Source: Campanula takesimana | Taxonomy: Eukaryota > Streptophyta > Magnoliopsida > Asterales > Campanulaceae | Assembly: GCA_026119855.1 (NCBI GenBank) | Contig: JAOWBW010000445.1 | Location: 124,001-188,000 of the forward strand | Direction: 5' to 3' | Length of the DNA: 64,000 nt | In this document: positions 46,401 to 57,754 of the stretch, one piece after another | How positions within the stretch are numbered: the stretch's first letter is position 1 | Layout of the letters: the number at the start of each line of letters is the position of its first letter | Program-made: the position numbers and the translations under genes | The notes under the pieces: model-generated | What the model was told of the DNA's origin: nothing | The model's input: the letters and a program-made list of their open reading frames with translations, nothing else | Databases searched by the model: none

Positions 46401-46810
46401 TTAATCTGGGAAATATAAATACTCTTGAAGATTTAAATGGTAATCATTGTAAACACATTTTGTAATTCGTTTAAAAGTTGAGATTTCATTTTTTATAAGG
46501 ATTGAAAAAGGTGACGAAGTTTTGTTTTCTAAGGTTTCTTGTAGATCATGGATATGAAATCTAAGGATTGTAGATTTGTGAAGAGGGACTCTTTTGTGAA
46601 AATTTTGCATTCTTTTAATAGTATTGGTGATTTTTGTAATAAATAGTTTATATAATTGGAAGTGTTAAAATAAATACGATTTCCATTAATAAAAAGATCC
46701 CATATTTGTTCTTGTTTTATTTGTGAAATGAGTAGGGTTTCTTCATTTATTTTTTCCATTTCCTGCAAAAATATTTGTGAAAGTAGGGTTTCTTCATTTT
46801 GATTTTCCAT
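46401..46810 (-). pseudogene. Endogenous pararetrovirus V1: second small ORF, frameshifted
   Basis: Start MENQNEETLLSQ at 46810 (aligned with MANINEET in V3 at 56909). The first frame stops near 46529; the rest continues in another frame (NFHKRVPLHKSTILRFHIHD, then SPFSILIKNEISTFKR) to 46401. So one frameshift lies near 46605, relative to the open V3 copy. No known domain. The ATG follows ATTATTGCAGGAA, another acceptor-like site. Confidence 0.75.
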
Positions 46811-46929
46811 TTCCTGCAATAATTGATTTTCTTGAATTCAGTCTAAATACTTTTACAAACATTTATAAGTTACAAACAAAAGTTAAATATGGATTTTTCG
46901 TACGATATACAGAACTTCTCTACGCAGTT

Positions 46930-47256
46930 CTATAGAAAATTATGTAATTTCAGCATTCGTCGTTGAAGATTTTTTGCTTGTTTGAGGAATCCTTCTGCAA
47001 TTCTTTTCTGATGATAAAATATTCCATGATAATCTATATATTCTTCAAGGTCACCAATGAGGAACCTTACATACATGTAATGTATTCTGATTTCATCATT
47101 GGTATAGGTAGGAGGAAGATTATTGGACTGAAGATCTCTCAATTGTCTAGCTAGATGGATTAAATATTCGATGTTATTAAAACGGCGATTGGTCCATCCA
47201 AATCTTACTTCGTGTACATTGTTAATTTGATTATTTATCTGAACATAATCTGCCAT
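46930..47256 (-). CDS. Endogenous pararetrovirus V1: first small ORF (108 aa)
   Basis: Starts MADYVQINNQINN at 47256; the start overlaps the end of the polyprotein (stop at 47231-47233) by 26 bases, exactly as in V3. It contains a conserved LARQLRDLQS and a charged helix-rich C-terminus ending LQRRMLKLHNFL. No known domain recognised. The reading frame is open, but the viral copy as a whole is defective. Confidence 0.75.
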   Translation of the reverse strand: MADYVQINNQINNVHEVRFGWTNRRFNNIEYLIHLARQLRDLQSNNLPPTYTNDEIRIHYMYVRFLIGDLEEYIDYHGIFYHQKRIAEGFLKQAKNLQRRMLKLHNFL

Positions 47257-50200
47257 TTCCCTGTAGGAATTCCCTAGTTAAGAAATCAGGGATGGAATTG
47301 TCTTTTCCTGCAATATGAACGATATCAAAATCAAATATTGCTAAAATTGCCTGCCACCTAGCAAAGATTTGTTTTGCAGCTAAATTTTTTACATCTTTTT
47401 GTAAAACATCTTTTGCTGTCTTACAATATACTTTGACTATAAATCAGAGGCATCGGTTGATACTGTCTTAGGGGCTTTAGGATCACATATTGTTAGGCAT
47501 GGTAATTTTTTAACGTGTATTTTAATTTGTTTAACAACATTAGTATGTTCTTTTGTCTAAGGTTTTGGATTTGTTTTTAATCTATCAAAAAGTGGTTTAC
47601 AAATTTGTCTTAATTTAGGAAAGAAATCTGCTATATAATTTAATGATCCTAGGAATCTTTGTAATTGATTTTTGTCCTTTATCTCATCTGGGAATTTGTC
47701 AGCAAAATCTATAAATCTTTGTATTGGGATTAAGGTGTTATTGGTTATTTCGTGTCCTAAAAACCTAATCTTTGTTTGATATAGTTTTATTTTTGCTTTT
47801 GATAAAACTAATCCATTTCGTATCATTGTTTTGTAAAATATGTTTAAATGTTTGTTATGTTGTTCAAGAGTTTTACTAAATATTAAAACATCATCTATAT
47901 ATACAATAATAAAAGTGTATTGATTAAATATTTCATTCATTATTTTTTGAAATTCGCTTGGTGCAATTTTTAATCCAAAGGGCATGACATTCCATTCGTA
48001 TTGCCCAAAAGGAACTGTAAAAGTTGTCTTATATTTGTCTTCTTCTGCTATTCGTATTTGCCAAAATCCTGATTTCATATCAAATTTTGAGAATATAGAA
48101 GCATCATGTAAACTTTTTAATAAATCTTGTTTAATAGGTATTGGATATCTGATCCATTTTAGTGCATTGTTTAATGGTTTATAATTAATAACTAATCTTG
48201 GAGCACCTCTTTCAATTTCTGCATTTTTTGATACATAGAAGGCTGAGCATGACCAAGGAGATTTGCTTTTCCTAATTAATTTTTTATTGAGTAAATCCTT
48301 AATTTCTTTTTTACAGTATTCTAATAATTCTTGACTCATTTGAATAGGTCTCGCTTTTGTGGGTATTGTTTTTTCATTAAAATCCTTTTCATAGGGTAAT
48401 GTTATTACATGTTTTTTTCCGTTCCCAAAAGGCTGTAGGTAAATCTGAACATAAGTCTTTTTCAAATTTTTCTAATTGTTTAGAGATTATGTTTTTATTT
48501 TCTTGAAGTTGTAATTTTTCTTCTATCTTGATATTTAATAATTCTTCTTTAAGAAATTTTATTTGATTTTGTAAAGTATTTAATTTAGAGACTCCTGTTT
48601 TTTGTAAATTGTTTTCATCACTATTAGATACAGGATATAGAAAATCAAATATAATTTGTTGTCCTGATATTCTTGTTTCTACTCCTCTTTGTGAGACTGA
48701 AAAGGGATATAACATTTGTAAAAAAGGGTTTCCTAATATAACTCTTGTGTTTAAGTTTTTTACAAGCATAAGACTTGTTTTAAAACAAATATTATTATTA
48801 CAAACATGCGCTTCGGGTATTTTGTATTTTACTTATAATTTCGAAGAATTAGCTGCTGAAAGACTTTGTTTTGTTTTTATAAAGTATTTTGTTGGTATTA
48901 TTCCTTGTTCAACACAATTTAGGTCTGCTCCTGAGTCTAACATGGCTAATCCTTTGTATTCGAAATCTTTAATTTTCATATGTCTATGTACATACCATTT
49001 CTGGTATCTTACGCGGGTAAGTGCATATATACTTTCTTCTGTGTCTGTAGAGGAACTTGTATCTGTTTCTGAAGAAGATTTTTTAACAAAAGGGTTTTTA
49101 AAATGTTTGTCTAATTCTTTTTTAGCTTTAGAAGAAGAAGCTTCATCATTGTAAGTTGAATGTATTTGTTTTTTAATTTTTTGTAATGCTAATTTTTTTT
49201 TCTATTTTTTTTTGTGTTTTTTGTAAATCTAAATTACTTTGTTTTAATAATTTTATTTCTTGTTTTATTTCCCTAATTTCATGTTGTAGGTCTACTGATG
49301 AAATTTGTTTCTTTTTGTTTTCGAACATTTGTATAACATCTTCATATTGAGCTGGCTTAGATGTATCTGGTTTTTCTTCGTTAATTGTTTTGGCTAATTG
49401 TTTCAGAAATTTTCTTTTTATAGTTGGTTCATCTATTTCTTTGTTTTTCTCTAATATCTCATCGTATTGTTCTATTGTGTTTAATTTATTATTACACAGG
49501 CATATTTCTCTATTACAAGATTGGCATTCATCATCGTTGCTTGTATCAGATTGATCGAAAGAGTTGTAATCATCAATATCTGTTGGTAATTCAAGATTAT
49601 CTATGTTTTGTAATATTTCTTCTGTTTCTTTTATCTTTAAATTATGGCAGATTTGTTGTATTTGTCTTTTTGCTGGACAATTTCTAGCAATATGCCCAGT
49701 TTTTTTGCATGAAAAACATTTTATGTTTTTATTATATGGTTTGAAAGACTTAAAGGGATTTTTATACTTTGTAGTATTTTTATTATTGATATATCTTTTC
49801 TGAAAATGTGATCTTTTATTTTTATTGTAATAAGCAGGAGGATTGTTTTGATAGTTTTTATTTATTTTTCTATAGTTTTTCCTATATGTACTATTTTTGT
49901 AATATGGGCTTTTATATTGATTGTAATTTTTCTTTTTGTATGGAGATTTTAGTTTATCAAAACCAAATTGTTCACACCAGTGTCCTAATTCTTTTCTTGT
50001 TTGAGTAGTTTCTTTCTTTAATTTGTTTTGTAGTTTTTGGTCTTGACATAGTCTTAATCCTGTAATATTTACACACGTGATTAAGTCTCCATAGGTAAGA
50101 TTATCATAGGATATTTGTCCATCTTTTTGTTCTATCGTATCTTTTACTTTTTCTGAAAATAGGCCTGGTAGACGGTAGACCGGTAATAAATTTTTCCTTC

Positions 50201-50686
50201 CAATGATAATTATTTGGGCCAGCAAGATTAAAAACTCTTTTAAGAAAATTTTCTTTATACCATTTAAATTGTTCTAGTTTTCTGCAGTTTAGGTTTTGTA
50301 ATATTTCAGAATTTCTTTCAGTGTATAGATCTATGTCTCTATAAAGTGAGTTGTGATATTAAATATTAAGTATATTAATTGTGCTGGAGTCTGGTTTCCA
50401 TTTTCATCTAGTACTGGGTGTCCATCTTGGTATGCCTTAATAGCATCTAAAATCTGTGTTTTTATTTGTTGTGCTAGTAATTTATCCCACCAAGTCCTTA
50501 GTTGGCCAGTGAATCCTAATATAATGATTTCAACTGCTTGGCGTTCTGTAATATTTGTAGATTTATAGATATTTCCTACAATTATCATTTTCTTTGTAAT
50601 ATTTATAATTTCTATTTCACTTAATCCGTCAATGTTCCATTCATAAATATTTTTTGCATTGTATGATTTTTTGGGTTTTTTTATAG
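47231..50686 (-). pseudogene. Endogenous pararetrovirus V1: polyprotein (CP-PR-RT-RH), truncated
   Basis: A Caulimoviridae polyprotein lacking its N-terminus. In minus order: capsid region from about 50686 (TERQAVEIIILGFTGQLRTW), zinc knuckle CFSCKKTGHIARNC (near 49700), a CQSCNREICLC cluster, coiled-coil, protease DSGAD (near 48925), then RT at 48465-47557 with FSKFDMKSGFWQIRIAEEDK and the catalytic YIDDVLIFSK (near 47900), and RNase H ending FLTREFLQG before 47231. Frames change near 50340, 50220, 49200, 48830 and 48410. About 170 bases of RNase H after the first TDAS motif are deleted (between about 47438 and 47439, compared with V2). Its functions would be encapsidation and reverse transcription; this copy cannot perform them. 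Confidence 0.88.
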
Positions 50687-50692
50687 AGGTAG

Positions 50693-50943
50693 GTGCTCAA
50701 AAGAGAACCTAAATATCTATCGTGAGAACCGTGAGAACTTAATGTATCCAATGATGTATCCAAGCGCACATTGAATACATTAGTTGTTACCTAATGTATC
50801 CAAGTGATGTATCCAATTATGTATCCAAGTCAAGTAATGTATCGAATAATGTATCCAAGTGAACCATTGAATACATTAGTTTTTTTACATAATGTATCCA
50901 AGTTTTCACGGTTCTCACGATATTTAGGTTCTCACAGGAGCAC
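50693..50943. mobile_element. Small inverted-repeat element (MITE-like) with internal ATGTATCCAA repeats
   Basis: About 45-bp terminal inverted repeats: GTGCTCAAAAGAGAACC at the left, and GGTTCTCACAGGAGCAC at the right. They share CCTAAATAT and CGTGAGAACCGTGA. The 251-bp element contains about eight ATGTATCCAA repeats, some inverted as TTGAATACAT. No coding capacity. No clear target duplication was found, so superfamily is unassigned. Confidence 0.75.

Positions 50944-50946
<3 letters not shown>

Positions 50947-51013
<67 letters not shown>
50947..51013. repeat. (TA)n microsatellite at the viral boundary
   Basis: About 33 TA units, directly before viral copy V2 (from about 51014). A (TA)n tract also lies before the array and V1. 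Confidence 0.95.
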
Positions 51014-51014
<1 letters not shown>

Positions 51015-54000
51015 CTAAATTTTTTACATCTTTTTGTAAAACATCTTTTGCAGCTTTGCAATCTACTTTGACTATAAATTTTTGATTAAGTAGGTCATCT
51101 TGAAATTTTGTTATACATAAAACTATGGAAATAATTTCTTTTTTTATTGTAGAATAATTTGATTGTGTTGTGTTCCATATTCCCGAATAATATCTTATTA
51201 TTTGGTCTTTCCCATCTATGTTTTTGAGTTAATATCCCACCATATCCTATGTCTGAGGCATCAGTGGCTACTGTCTTAGGGGCCTTAGGATCACATATAG
51301 TTAGGCATGGTAATCTTTTAACATGTAGTTTGATTTGTTTAACAACTTTAGTATGCTCTTTTGTCCATGGTTTTGGATTTGTTTTTAATCTATCAAAGAG
51401 TGGTTTACAAATTTGTCTTAATTTAGGGAAGAAATCTGCTATATAATTTAATGATCCTAGGAATCTTTGTAATTGATTTTTATCCTTTATTTCATCTGGG
51501 AATTTGTCAGCAAAATCTATAGATCTTTGTATTGGTATTAAAGTATTATTGGTTATTTCATGTCCTAAAAACCTAATCTTTGTTTGATAAAGTTTTATTT
51601 TTGTTTTTGATAAAACTAACCCATTTCGTATCATTGTTTTATAAAATATGTTTAAATGTTTGTCGTGTTGTTCTAGAGTCTTACTAAACACTAAAACATC
51701 ATCTATATAAACAAATAATAAAAGTGTATGGATTAAATATTTCATTCATTATTTTTTGAAATTCGCTTGGTGCATTTTTTAATCCAAAAGGCGTAACATT
51801 CTATTCGTATTGCCCAAAGGGTACTGTAAAAGCTGTTTTGTATTTATCTTCTTCTGCTATTTGTATCTGCCAATACCCTGATTTCATATCAAATTTTGAA
51901 AATATAGACGCATCGTGTAATCGTTTTAGTAAATCTTGTTTATTGGGTATTGGATATCTAATCCATTTTAGTGCAGTGTTTAAAGGTTTGTAATTAATAA
52001 CTAATCTTGGGGCATATCTTTCAATTTCTGCATTTTTTGATACATAGAATGCTGAGCATGACCAAGGTGACTTACTTTTCCTAATCAATTTTTTGTTGAG
52101 TAAATCTTTAATTTCTTTTTTACAATATTCTAATAATTCTTGATTCATTTGTATAGGCCTTGCTTTTGTAGGTATTGTTTGTTCATTAAAATCTTTTTCA
52201 TATGGTAGTGTTATTACATGTTTTTTCCTTTCCCAAAAAGCTGTGGGTAAATCAGAACATAAGTCTTTTTCAAATTTTTCTAATTTTTTAGAGATTATGT
52301 CTTTGTTTTGTTGAAGTTGTAATTTTTCTTCAATTTTTATATTTAATAATTCTTCCTTAAGAAATTTCATTTGATTTTGTAAAGTATTTAATTTAGAAAT
52401 TCCTGTTTTTTGTAAATTATTTACATCACTATTAGATACAGGATATAAAAAATCAAATATAATTTTTTATCCTAATATTCTTGATTCTACTCCTCTTTGT
52501 GAAACTGAAAAGGGATATAGCATTTGTAAAAAAGGGTTTCCTAATATAACTTTTGTGTTTAAATTTTTTACAAGCATAAGACTTGTTTTAAAGCAGATAC
52601 TATTATTGCAAACATGTGCTTCGGGTATTTTGTATTTTACTTGTAATTTTGAAGAATTGGCTGCCGAAAGACTTTGTTTTGTTTTTATAAAATATTTTGT
52701 TGGTATTATTCCTTGTTCAACACAATTTAGATCTGCTCCTGAGTCTAACATGGCTAATCCTTTGTATTCAAAATCTTTGATTTTCATATGTATATGTACA
52801 TACCATTTTTGATATCTGACTCGAGTAAGAGCATATATACTTTCTTCTGTGTCTGTAGAGGTATCTGTTTCCGAAGAAGATTTTTTAGCAAAGGGGTTTT
52901 CAAAATGTTTGTCTAATTCTTTATTAGCTTTAGAAGTAGAAGCTTCATCATTGTAGGTTGAATGTATTTGTTTTTTAATTTCTTGTAGTGCTAATTTTGT
53001 TTCTATTTCTTTTTGTGTTTTTTGTAAATCCAAATTACTTTGTTTTAATAATTTTATTTCTTGTTTTATTTCTCTAATTTCGTGTTGTAGGTCTACTGAT
53101 GAAATTTGTTTCTTTTTGTTTTGGAACATTTGTATAACATCTTCGTATTGAGCGGGTTTTGATGTATCTGGTTTTTCTTCATTAATTGTTTTGGCTAATT
53201 GTTTTAGAAATTTTCTTTTTATAGTTGGTTCATCGATTTCTTTGATTTTTTCTAATATCTCATCATATTGTTCTATTGTATTTAATTTATTATTACACAG
53301 ACATATTTCTCTATTACAGGATTGGCATTCATCATTATCACTTGTATCAGTTTGATCAGAAGAGTTATATTCATCAATATCTGTTGATAATTCAAGATTA
53401 TCTATGTTTTGTAATATTTCTTCTGTTTCTTTTATTTTTAAATTATGACAGATTTGTTGTATTTTTCTTTTTGCTGGGCAATTTCTAGCAATATGACCAG
53501 GTTTTTTGCATAAAAAACATTTTATGGTTTTATTATATGGCTTAAAAGACTTAAAGGATTTTTTATATTTTGTATTATTTTTATTATTGTTGTATCTTTT
53601 CTGAAAATGTGTTTTTTTATTTTTATTGTAATAAGCAGGGGGATTGTTTTGATAATTTTTATGTGTTTTTCTATATTTTCTCCTATATGTACTATTTTTG
53701 TAATATGGGCTTCTATGTTGAGTGTAATTTTTCTTTTTGTATGGAGATTTTAGTTTATCAAAACCAAATTGTTCACACCAATGTCCTAATTCTTTTCTTG
53801 TTTGAGTAGTTTCCTTTTTTAATTTGTTTTGCAATTTTTGGTTTTGACATAGTCTTAATCCTGTGATATTTACACAAGTAATTAAGTCTCCATAGGTAAG
53901 ATTATCATAGGATATTTGACCATACTTTTGTTCTATTGTATCCTTTACTTTTTCTGAAAATAGGCCTGGTAGTCCAGTAATAAATTTTTCTTTCCAATGA

Positions 54001-56207
54001 TAATTATTTGGGTCAGCAAGATTAAAAACTCTTTTAAGAAAATTTTCTTTATACCATTTAAATTGTTCTAATTTTCTGCATTTTAGATTTTGTAATATTT
54101 CAGAATTTCTTTCAGTATATAAATCTATATCTCCTATAAAGTGAGTTGTAATGTTAAAAATTAAGTAAATTAATTGTGCAGGAGTTTGATTTCCATTTTC
54201 ATCTAATACTGGGTGTCCATCTTGGTCTGCCTTTATAGCTTCTAAAATTTGTGTTTTTATTTGATGTGCTAGTAATTTATCCCACCAAGTCCTTAATTGA
54301 CCAGTGAATCCTAATATAATGTTTTCAACTGCTTGGCGTTCTGTAATATTTGTAGATTTATAGATATTTCCTACAATTATCATTTCTTTTGTAATATTTA
54401 TTATTTCCATTTCACTTAATCCGTCAATATTCCATTCATAAATATTTTTTGCATTGTATGATTTTGTTGGGTTTTTTAATATTTCTAAGTCGTCAGGGTC
54501 TTTATAATTATAAAAATCTCGTCTCATTGTTTGAATTGGAATTGTATTTAAGTTTTCTTCTTCTTCTGATTCTGTAATAGAATTATATTCATTATTAGAA
54601 GAGGTATCTGACTCTGAGGTTTTGTCATTATAATCTGTTAGCATTCGGATATTTGTACTTGTACTTGTTTCCTCTTTTACTCTTAAATGTGTTTTTATTT
54701 TATTCATTAAGTCATTTAGGGGATCATGAAGTGTTGGTTTGACTTCAGGTATTACTAAAGTATTCTTAGGAGGGGGAATTTGTTTAGTAAACATTGTATT
54801 TTTATTTCTTCTAGTAGATGGATTAATTTTATATAATTCTGAATATTCTGTAAATCGTTGGGATTTATAATGTTCATCATTTTTTGTTGGTATTGGTGTG
54901 GGTCCCATTTCTACGTCCAGTTGTGCTATATCTTGTTCTATCGTGGTTAATTTTTTTGTAGAATTATCAATTTTTTCTTCAACTCTATCTAATTGTTGTC
55001 CTACGGTATATAAGTATAAATTTGTCCAATTATTTTGTAAATGTAAAGATGTTTGTTTTTTATCTTCGGTGTTTAGTTGATTAGTTTTATCAATGGGGTA
55101 TGCACCGTATTGGATATTGTCTTTACTAAAGTAAGTGGCTTCTAAAGGTGGTTTTTCATTTTCGTATAATTCGTGAGTCGGTAGAAGATCTGGTCCTACT
55201 TTGTACCATCGCCTTAGTTTTTTCTGTAATGTAGTTATTTTGTATAGGTAGTCATGTTTTAAGAAATCAAAAAATGGTATGTGATCTTCTTGCAATTCAC
55301 AAAATTCGTAATACTTTTCTTTTATTAATTTTTGTTCATTGGTATCATACATTTGAAAAAATAGTTTTCTATTTTCTTCATTGTTTTTACTTGTAAAATC
55401 TTTTCTTAAAATACTTTTATTTAGAATAAAATTGTTTTTTATCATATTTAAGGTAAACTCACTCTCTTCGTATGGTTGGACATTAATTCCTTCTCTGTTT
55501 GCTCCAGTATTGTTCGTTTGTTGTGGAATTTCAATATTAGTTTCATCTTCAAAAACAGTTTCATTTTGTGAAGAACTATCCTCATATTTAGTGTTTTGTG
55601 GGAATTCATATTTATTAGTTCGTGGAAATTCATATCTTCCTGATGTAGATTTTCTAGATGATGCTTGGAAATTAAATTTTTTGTTTCGGCTTAGTGACTG
55701 AGTTCTTTTGAATTTTAGATTTACCGATCCATCATCATATTGTGTAATTTGTTCTATATTAGTTGTTTGATCTTGTTCTTTTCTTGGGACAGTTTTAGCG
55801 GGGTATGACCATTTATCTGGTAAAGTTATTTCATTCCATTTAATTGTTTTTGGTATATTTATATTAGCTTTTGTTTTATCAATTTCCCAAAAAATGGTTT
55901 CTCCTATTTTGTTCCTGTTAAAAGCATTAGGACATAATCCTGTATTCATAACTTTAAAATATAATCTATAAAATATTTCATATACGTGAGATCCTTTTTT
56001 CATATGATAATTATGCGTTAAAATATCTAAAGTTAGGATGTCCATTATGTGAGGATCTGTTAAAGAAATTGTAAAATTTGTATAACTATTAAAATGAATT
56101 GGTCCATTTGTTAAACTAGTTTCAATGGCTCCTAATAACGAATCTGTATAGTTTAGATGTCTAGCATCTCTTAAGGCTATTTGTATGCTTGTATTTAATC
56201 CTTCCAT
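51014..56207 (-). pseudogene. Endogenous pararetrovirus V2: polyprotein MP-CP-PR-RT-RH
   Basis: Start MEGLNTSIQIALRDARHLNY at 56207; open for 1246 codons to 52467. The N-terminal 100 residues resemble the caulimovirid movement protein (cell-to-cell transport), then a long linker, capsid region (TERQAVENIILGFTGQLRTW near residue 615), zinc knuckle CFLCKKPGHIARNC (about 895-908), a CQSCNREICLC cluster, and protease DSGAD (near 1155). After a stop near 52464 the same frame resumes and includes RT (52370-51801). A second stop near 51798 and frame shifts near 51772 and 51720 follow. RT catalytic YIDDVLVFSK is near 51705; RNase H first Asp in ATDASDIGYGG is near 51255. It ends in RNase H at the (TA)n tract. 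Best preserved viral copy, but dead. Confidence 0.9.
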
Positions 56208-56373
56208 TGTTAAGGGTTTAATAGCAATTTATACAAGTCCGATATGTAAAAATTTGTATCATTGGGATATATATTTTTTTATAGATGATTTTGAAAATAA
56301 ACTCATAGTTTGATTATTGGAAAATAAAGGATAATAGTTTCCTTTGTTTTAATGGCTAATCTTGATCTTATGT
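56208..56373 (-). other. V2 leader and head-to-head junction with V3
   Basis: AT-rich, no gene. It is the untranslated region upstream of the V2 polyprotein and ends where V3 begins in the opposite strand. No tRNA-Met primer site is seen in it. Confidence 0.55.
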
Positions 56374-56534
56374 AAAAAAATTAGCGGCAAAACAAATTTT
56401 TGCCAGTTGGCAAGCCCTTTTAGCAATATTTGATTTTTGACATCGTTCATATTGCAGGCAAAGACAATTCAATTCCTGATTTCTTAACTAGGGAATTCCT
56501 ACAAGGACATGGCAGACTATCCACAGATAAATAA
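56374..56534 (+). pseudogene. Endogenous pararetrovirus V3: RNase H C-terminal end
   Basis: Plus-strand viral sequence starts with LAAKQIFASWQALLAIFDF; one extra T near 56437 shifts the frame, then IVHIAGKDNSIPDFLTREFL runs to the stop at 56532-56534. It corresponds to the RNase H end of V1. Confidence 0.85.
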
Positions 56535-56925
56535 CCAAATTGCTAATACACATGAAAGACGTTCTAGATGGCTTAATGGCCGCTATGATAATATTGATTA
56601 TTTGAACCATTTAGCCAGACAACTAAGAGATCTTCAATCTACCGACTTTCCTCATACTTATACAAATTATGAAATACGGATACACTTTATGTATGTGCGA
56701 TTCCTCATTAGTGATCTTGAGGAATATATAGAATATGATGGAGTTTTCTACCATCAGAAAAGAATCGCAACAAATATTCTCAAACAAGCAATGACTCTTT
56801 CTAGAAGAATGAGAAAGTTACATAAATTTCTTTTAAAATGTATCTTTATGTATTTCATATGTTTTGTATTTGATCTAAATTCAATAAAAACAATCTTTAT
56901 TGCAGGCAATGGCAAATATAAATGA
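56509..56925 (+). CDS. Endogenous pararetrovirus V3: first small ORF
   Basis: Starts MADYPQINNQIANTHERRSR, overlapping the polyprotein end by 26 bases. It shares LARQLRDLQS, YEIRIHFMYVRFLISDLEEY and YHQKRIA with V1, but it lacks the stop found there after the LHKFL motif and extends about 30 codons further (hydrophobic FMYFICFVFDL). Function unknown. Confidence 0.72.
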   Translation: MADYPQINNQIANTHERRSRWLNGRYDNIDYLNHLARQLRDLQSTDFPHTYTNYEIRIHFMYVRFLISDLEEYIEYDGVFYHQKRIATNILKQAMTLSRRMRKLHKFLLKCIFMYFICFVFDLNSIKTIFIAGNGKYK

Positions 56926-57322
56926 AGAAACCGTACTTTTTTCAAATCAATCATTACAAGAATTGGAAAAATTAAATAAAGAGACATTACTCATTTCACA
57001 AATAGAACAGGAACAAACTTGGGACCTTTTTATTGATGGAAATCGTATTCATTTAAATACTTCCAATTACATAAATTATTTACTACAAAAATCACCAATA
57101 CTTCTAAAAGAATGCAAAAACTTTCACAAAAGAACCCCTTTTCACAAAACTACAATGCTTAGATTCCATCTACATGATTTACAAGAAATCTTTGAAAATA
57201 AATCTTCCTCGCCTTTTTCAATTCTAATCAAAAACGAAATCTCAACTTTTAAAAGACTTACAAATTGTATTTACAATGATCATTATCCAAATCTTCAGGA
57301 TTTTCTACATTTACCAGATTAA
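56909..57322 (+). CDS. Endogenous pararetrovirus V3: second small ORF (about 137 aa)
   Basis: Start MANINEETVLFSNQ at 56909, three bases after an acceptor-like CTTTATTGCAG. Contains WDLFIDGNRIHLNTSNYINY and SSSPFSILIKNEISTFKRL. Open throughout, and V1 has a frameshifted copy. No domain recognised; function unknown. Confidence 0.72.
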   Translation: MANINEETVLFSNQSLQELEKLNKETLLISQIEQEQTWDLFIDGNRIHLNTSNYINYLLQKSPILLKECKNFHKRTPFHKTTMLRFHLHDLQEIFENKSSSPFSILIKNEISTFKRLTNCIYNDHYPNLQDFLHLPD

Positions 57323-57377
57323 AATAGTCTCGTACGAGAATATTGAGATTTATATACTAAAATTCTCCCTGTTTAGA

Positions 57378-57754
57378 ATGATTTCAGGATCTTCACTCAA
57401 AGGAAAAGCCAAGAAAGAACAAACCATACAAATCAGACCTCTTACAAAGCTCACACTCTTCGTTCCTGACAGAATGCCAATCCAACCAAAATTAGAAAAT
57501 AGGTTTGCTACTCTTTCTCCAGATGCAAAACCATTCTCTCCCCCAATCACAAAAGAAACTTCATCCTCCCAAAAAACAGTTACTTACAAATCTGCCCTCA
57601 AAATAGAAAACCCACAAACTTCTCAACTCAACCGACAAATCATTCCTAATCCTCACCCTAAACAAACACCACCCAAAAATTATTTTTATAAAAATCATAC
57701 TGATTCTATTTGTGTCCTAGAACCAGAAATTTATGAAATGACTGACAATTGGCA
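57378..57754 (+). pseudogene. Endogenous pararetrovirus V3: distal ORF, cut by gypsy LTR
   Basis: Starts MISGSSLKGKAKKEQ after CTCCCTGTTTAG. It follows the V1 distal ORF for about 120 codons (LENRFATLSPDAKPFSPP; IIPNPHPKQTPPKNYFYK; SICVLEPE), then is cut at 57754 by the Tekay-type LTR. The expected duplication next to the LTR is TGGCA (57750-57754); its partner lies outside the window. Confidence 0.85.

Noticed and set aside
48600..55701. Plus-strand hydrophobic frames opposite the viral polyprotein as membrane proteins
   Set aside because: They are the reverse complement of lysine/asparagine-rich viral coding sequence; phenylalanine and tyrosine runs are expected there.
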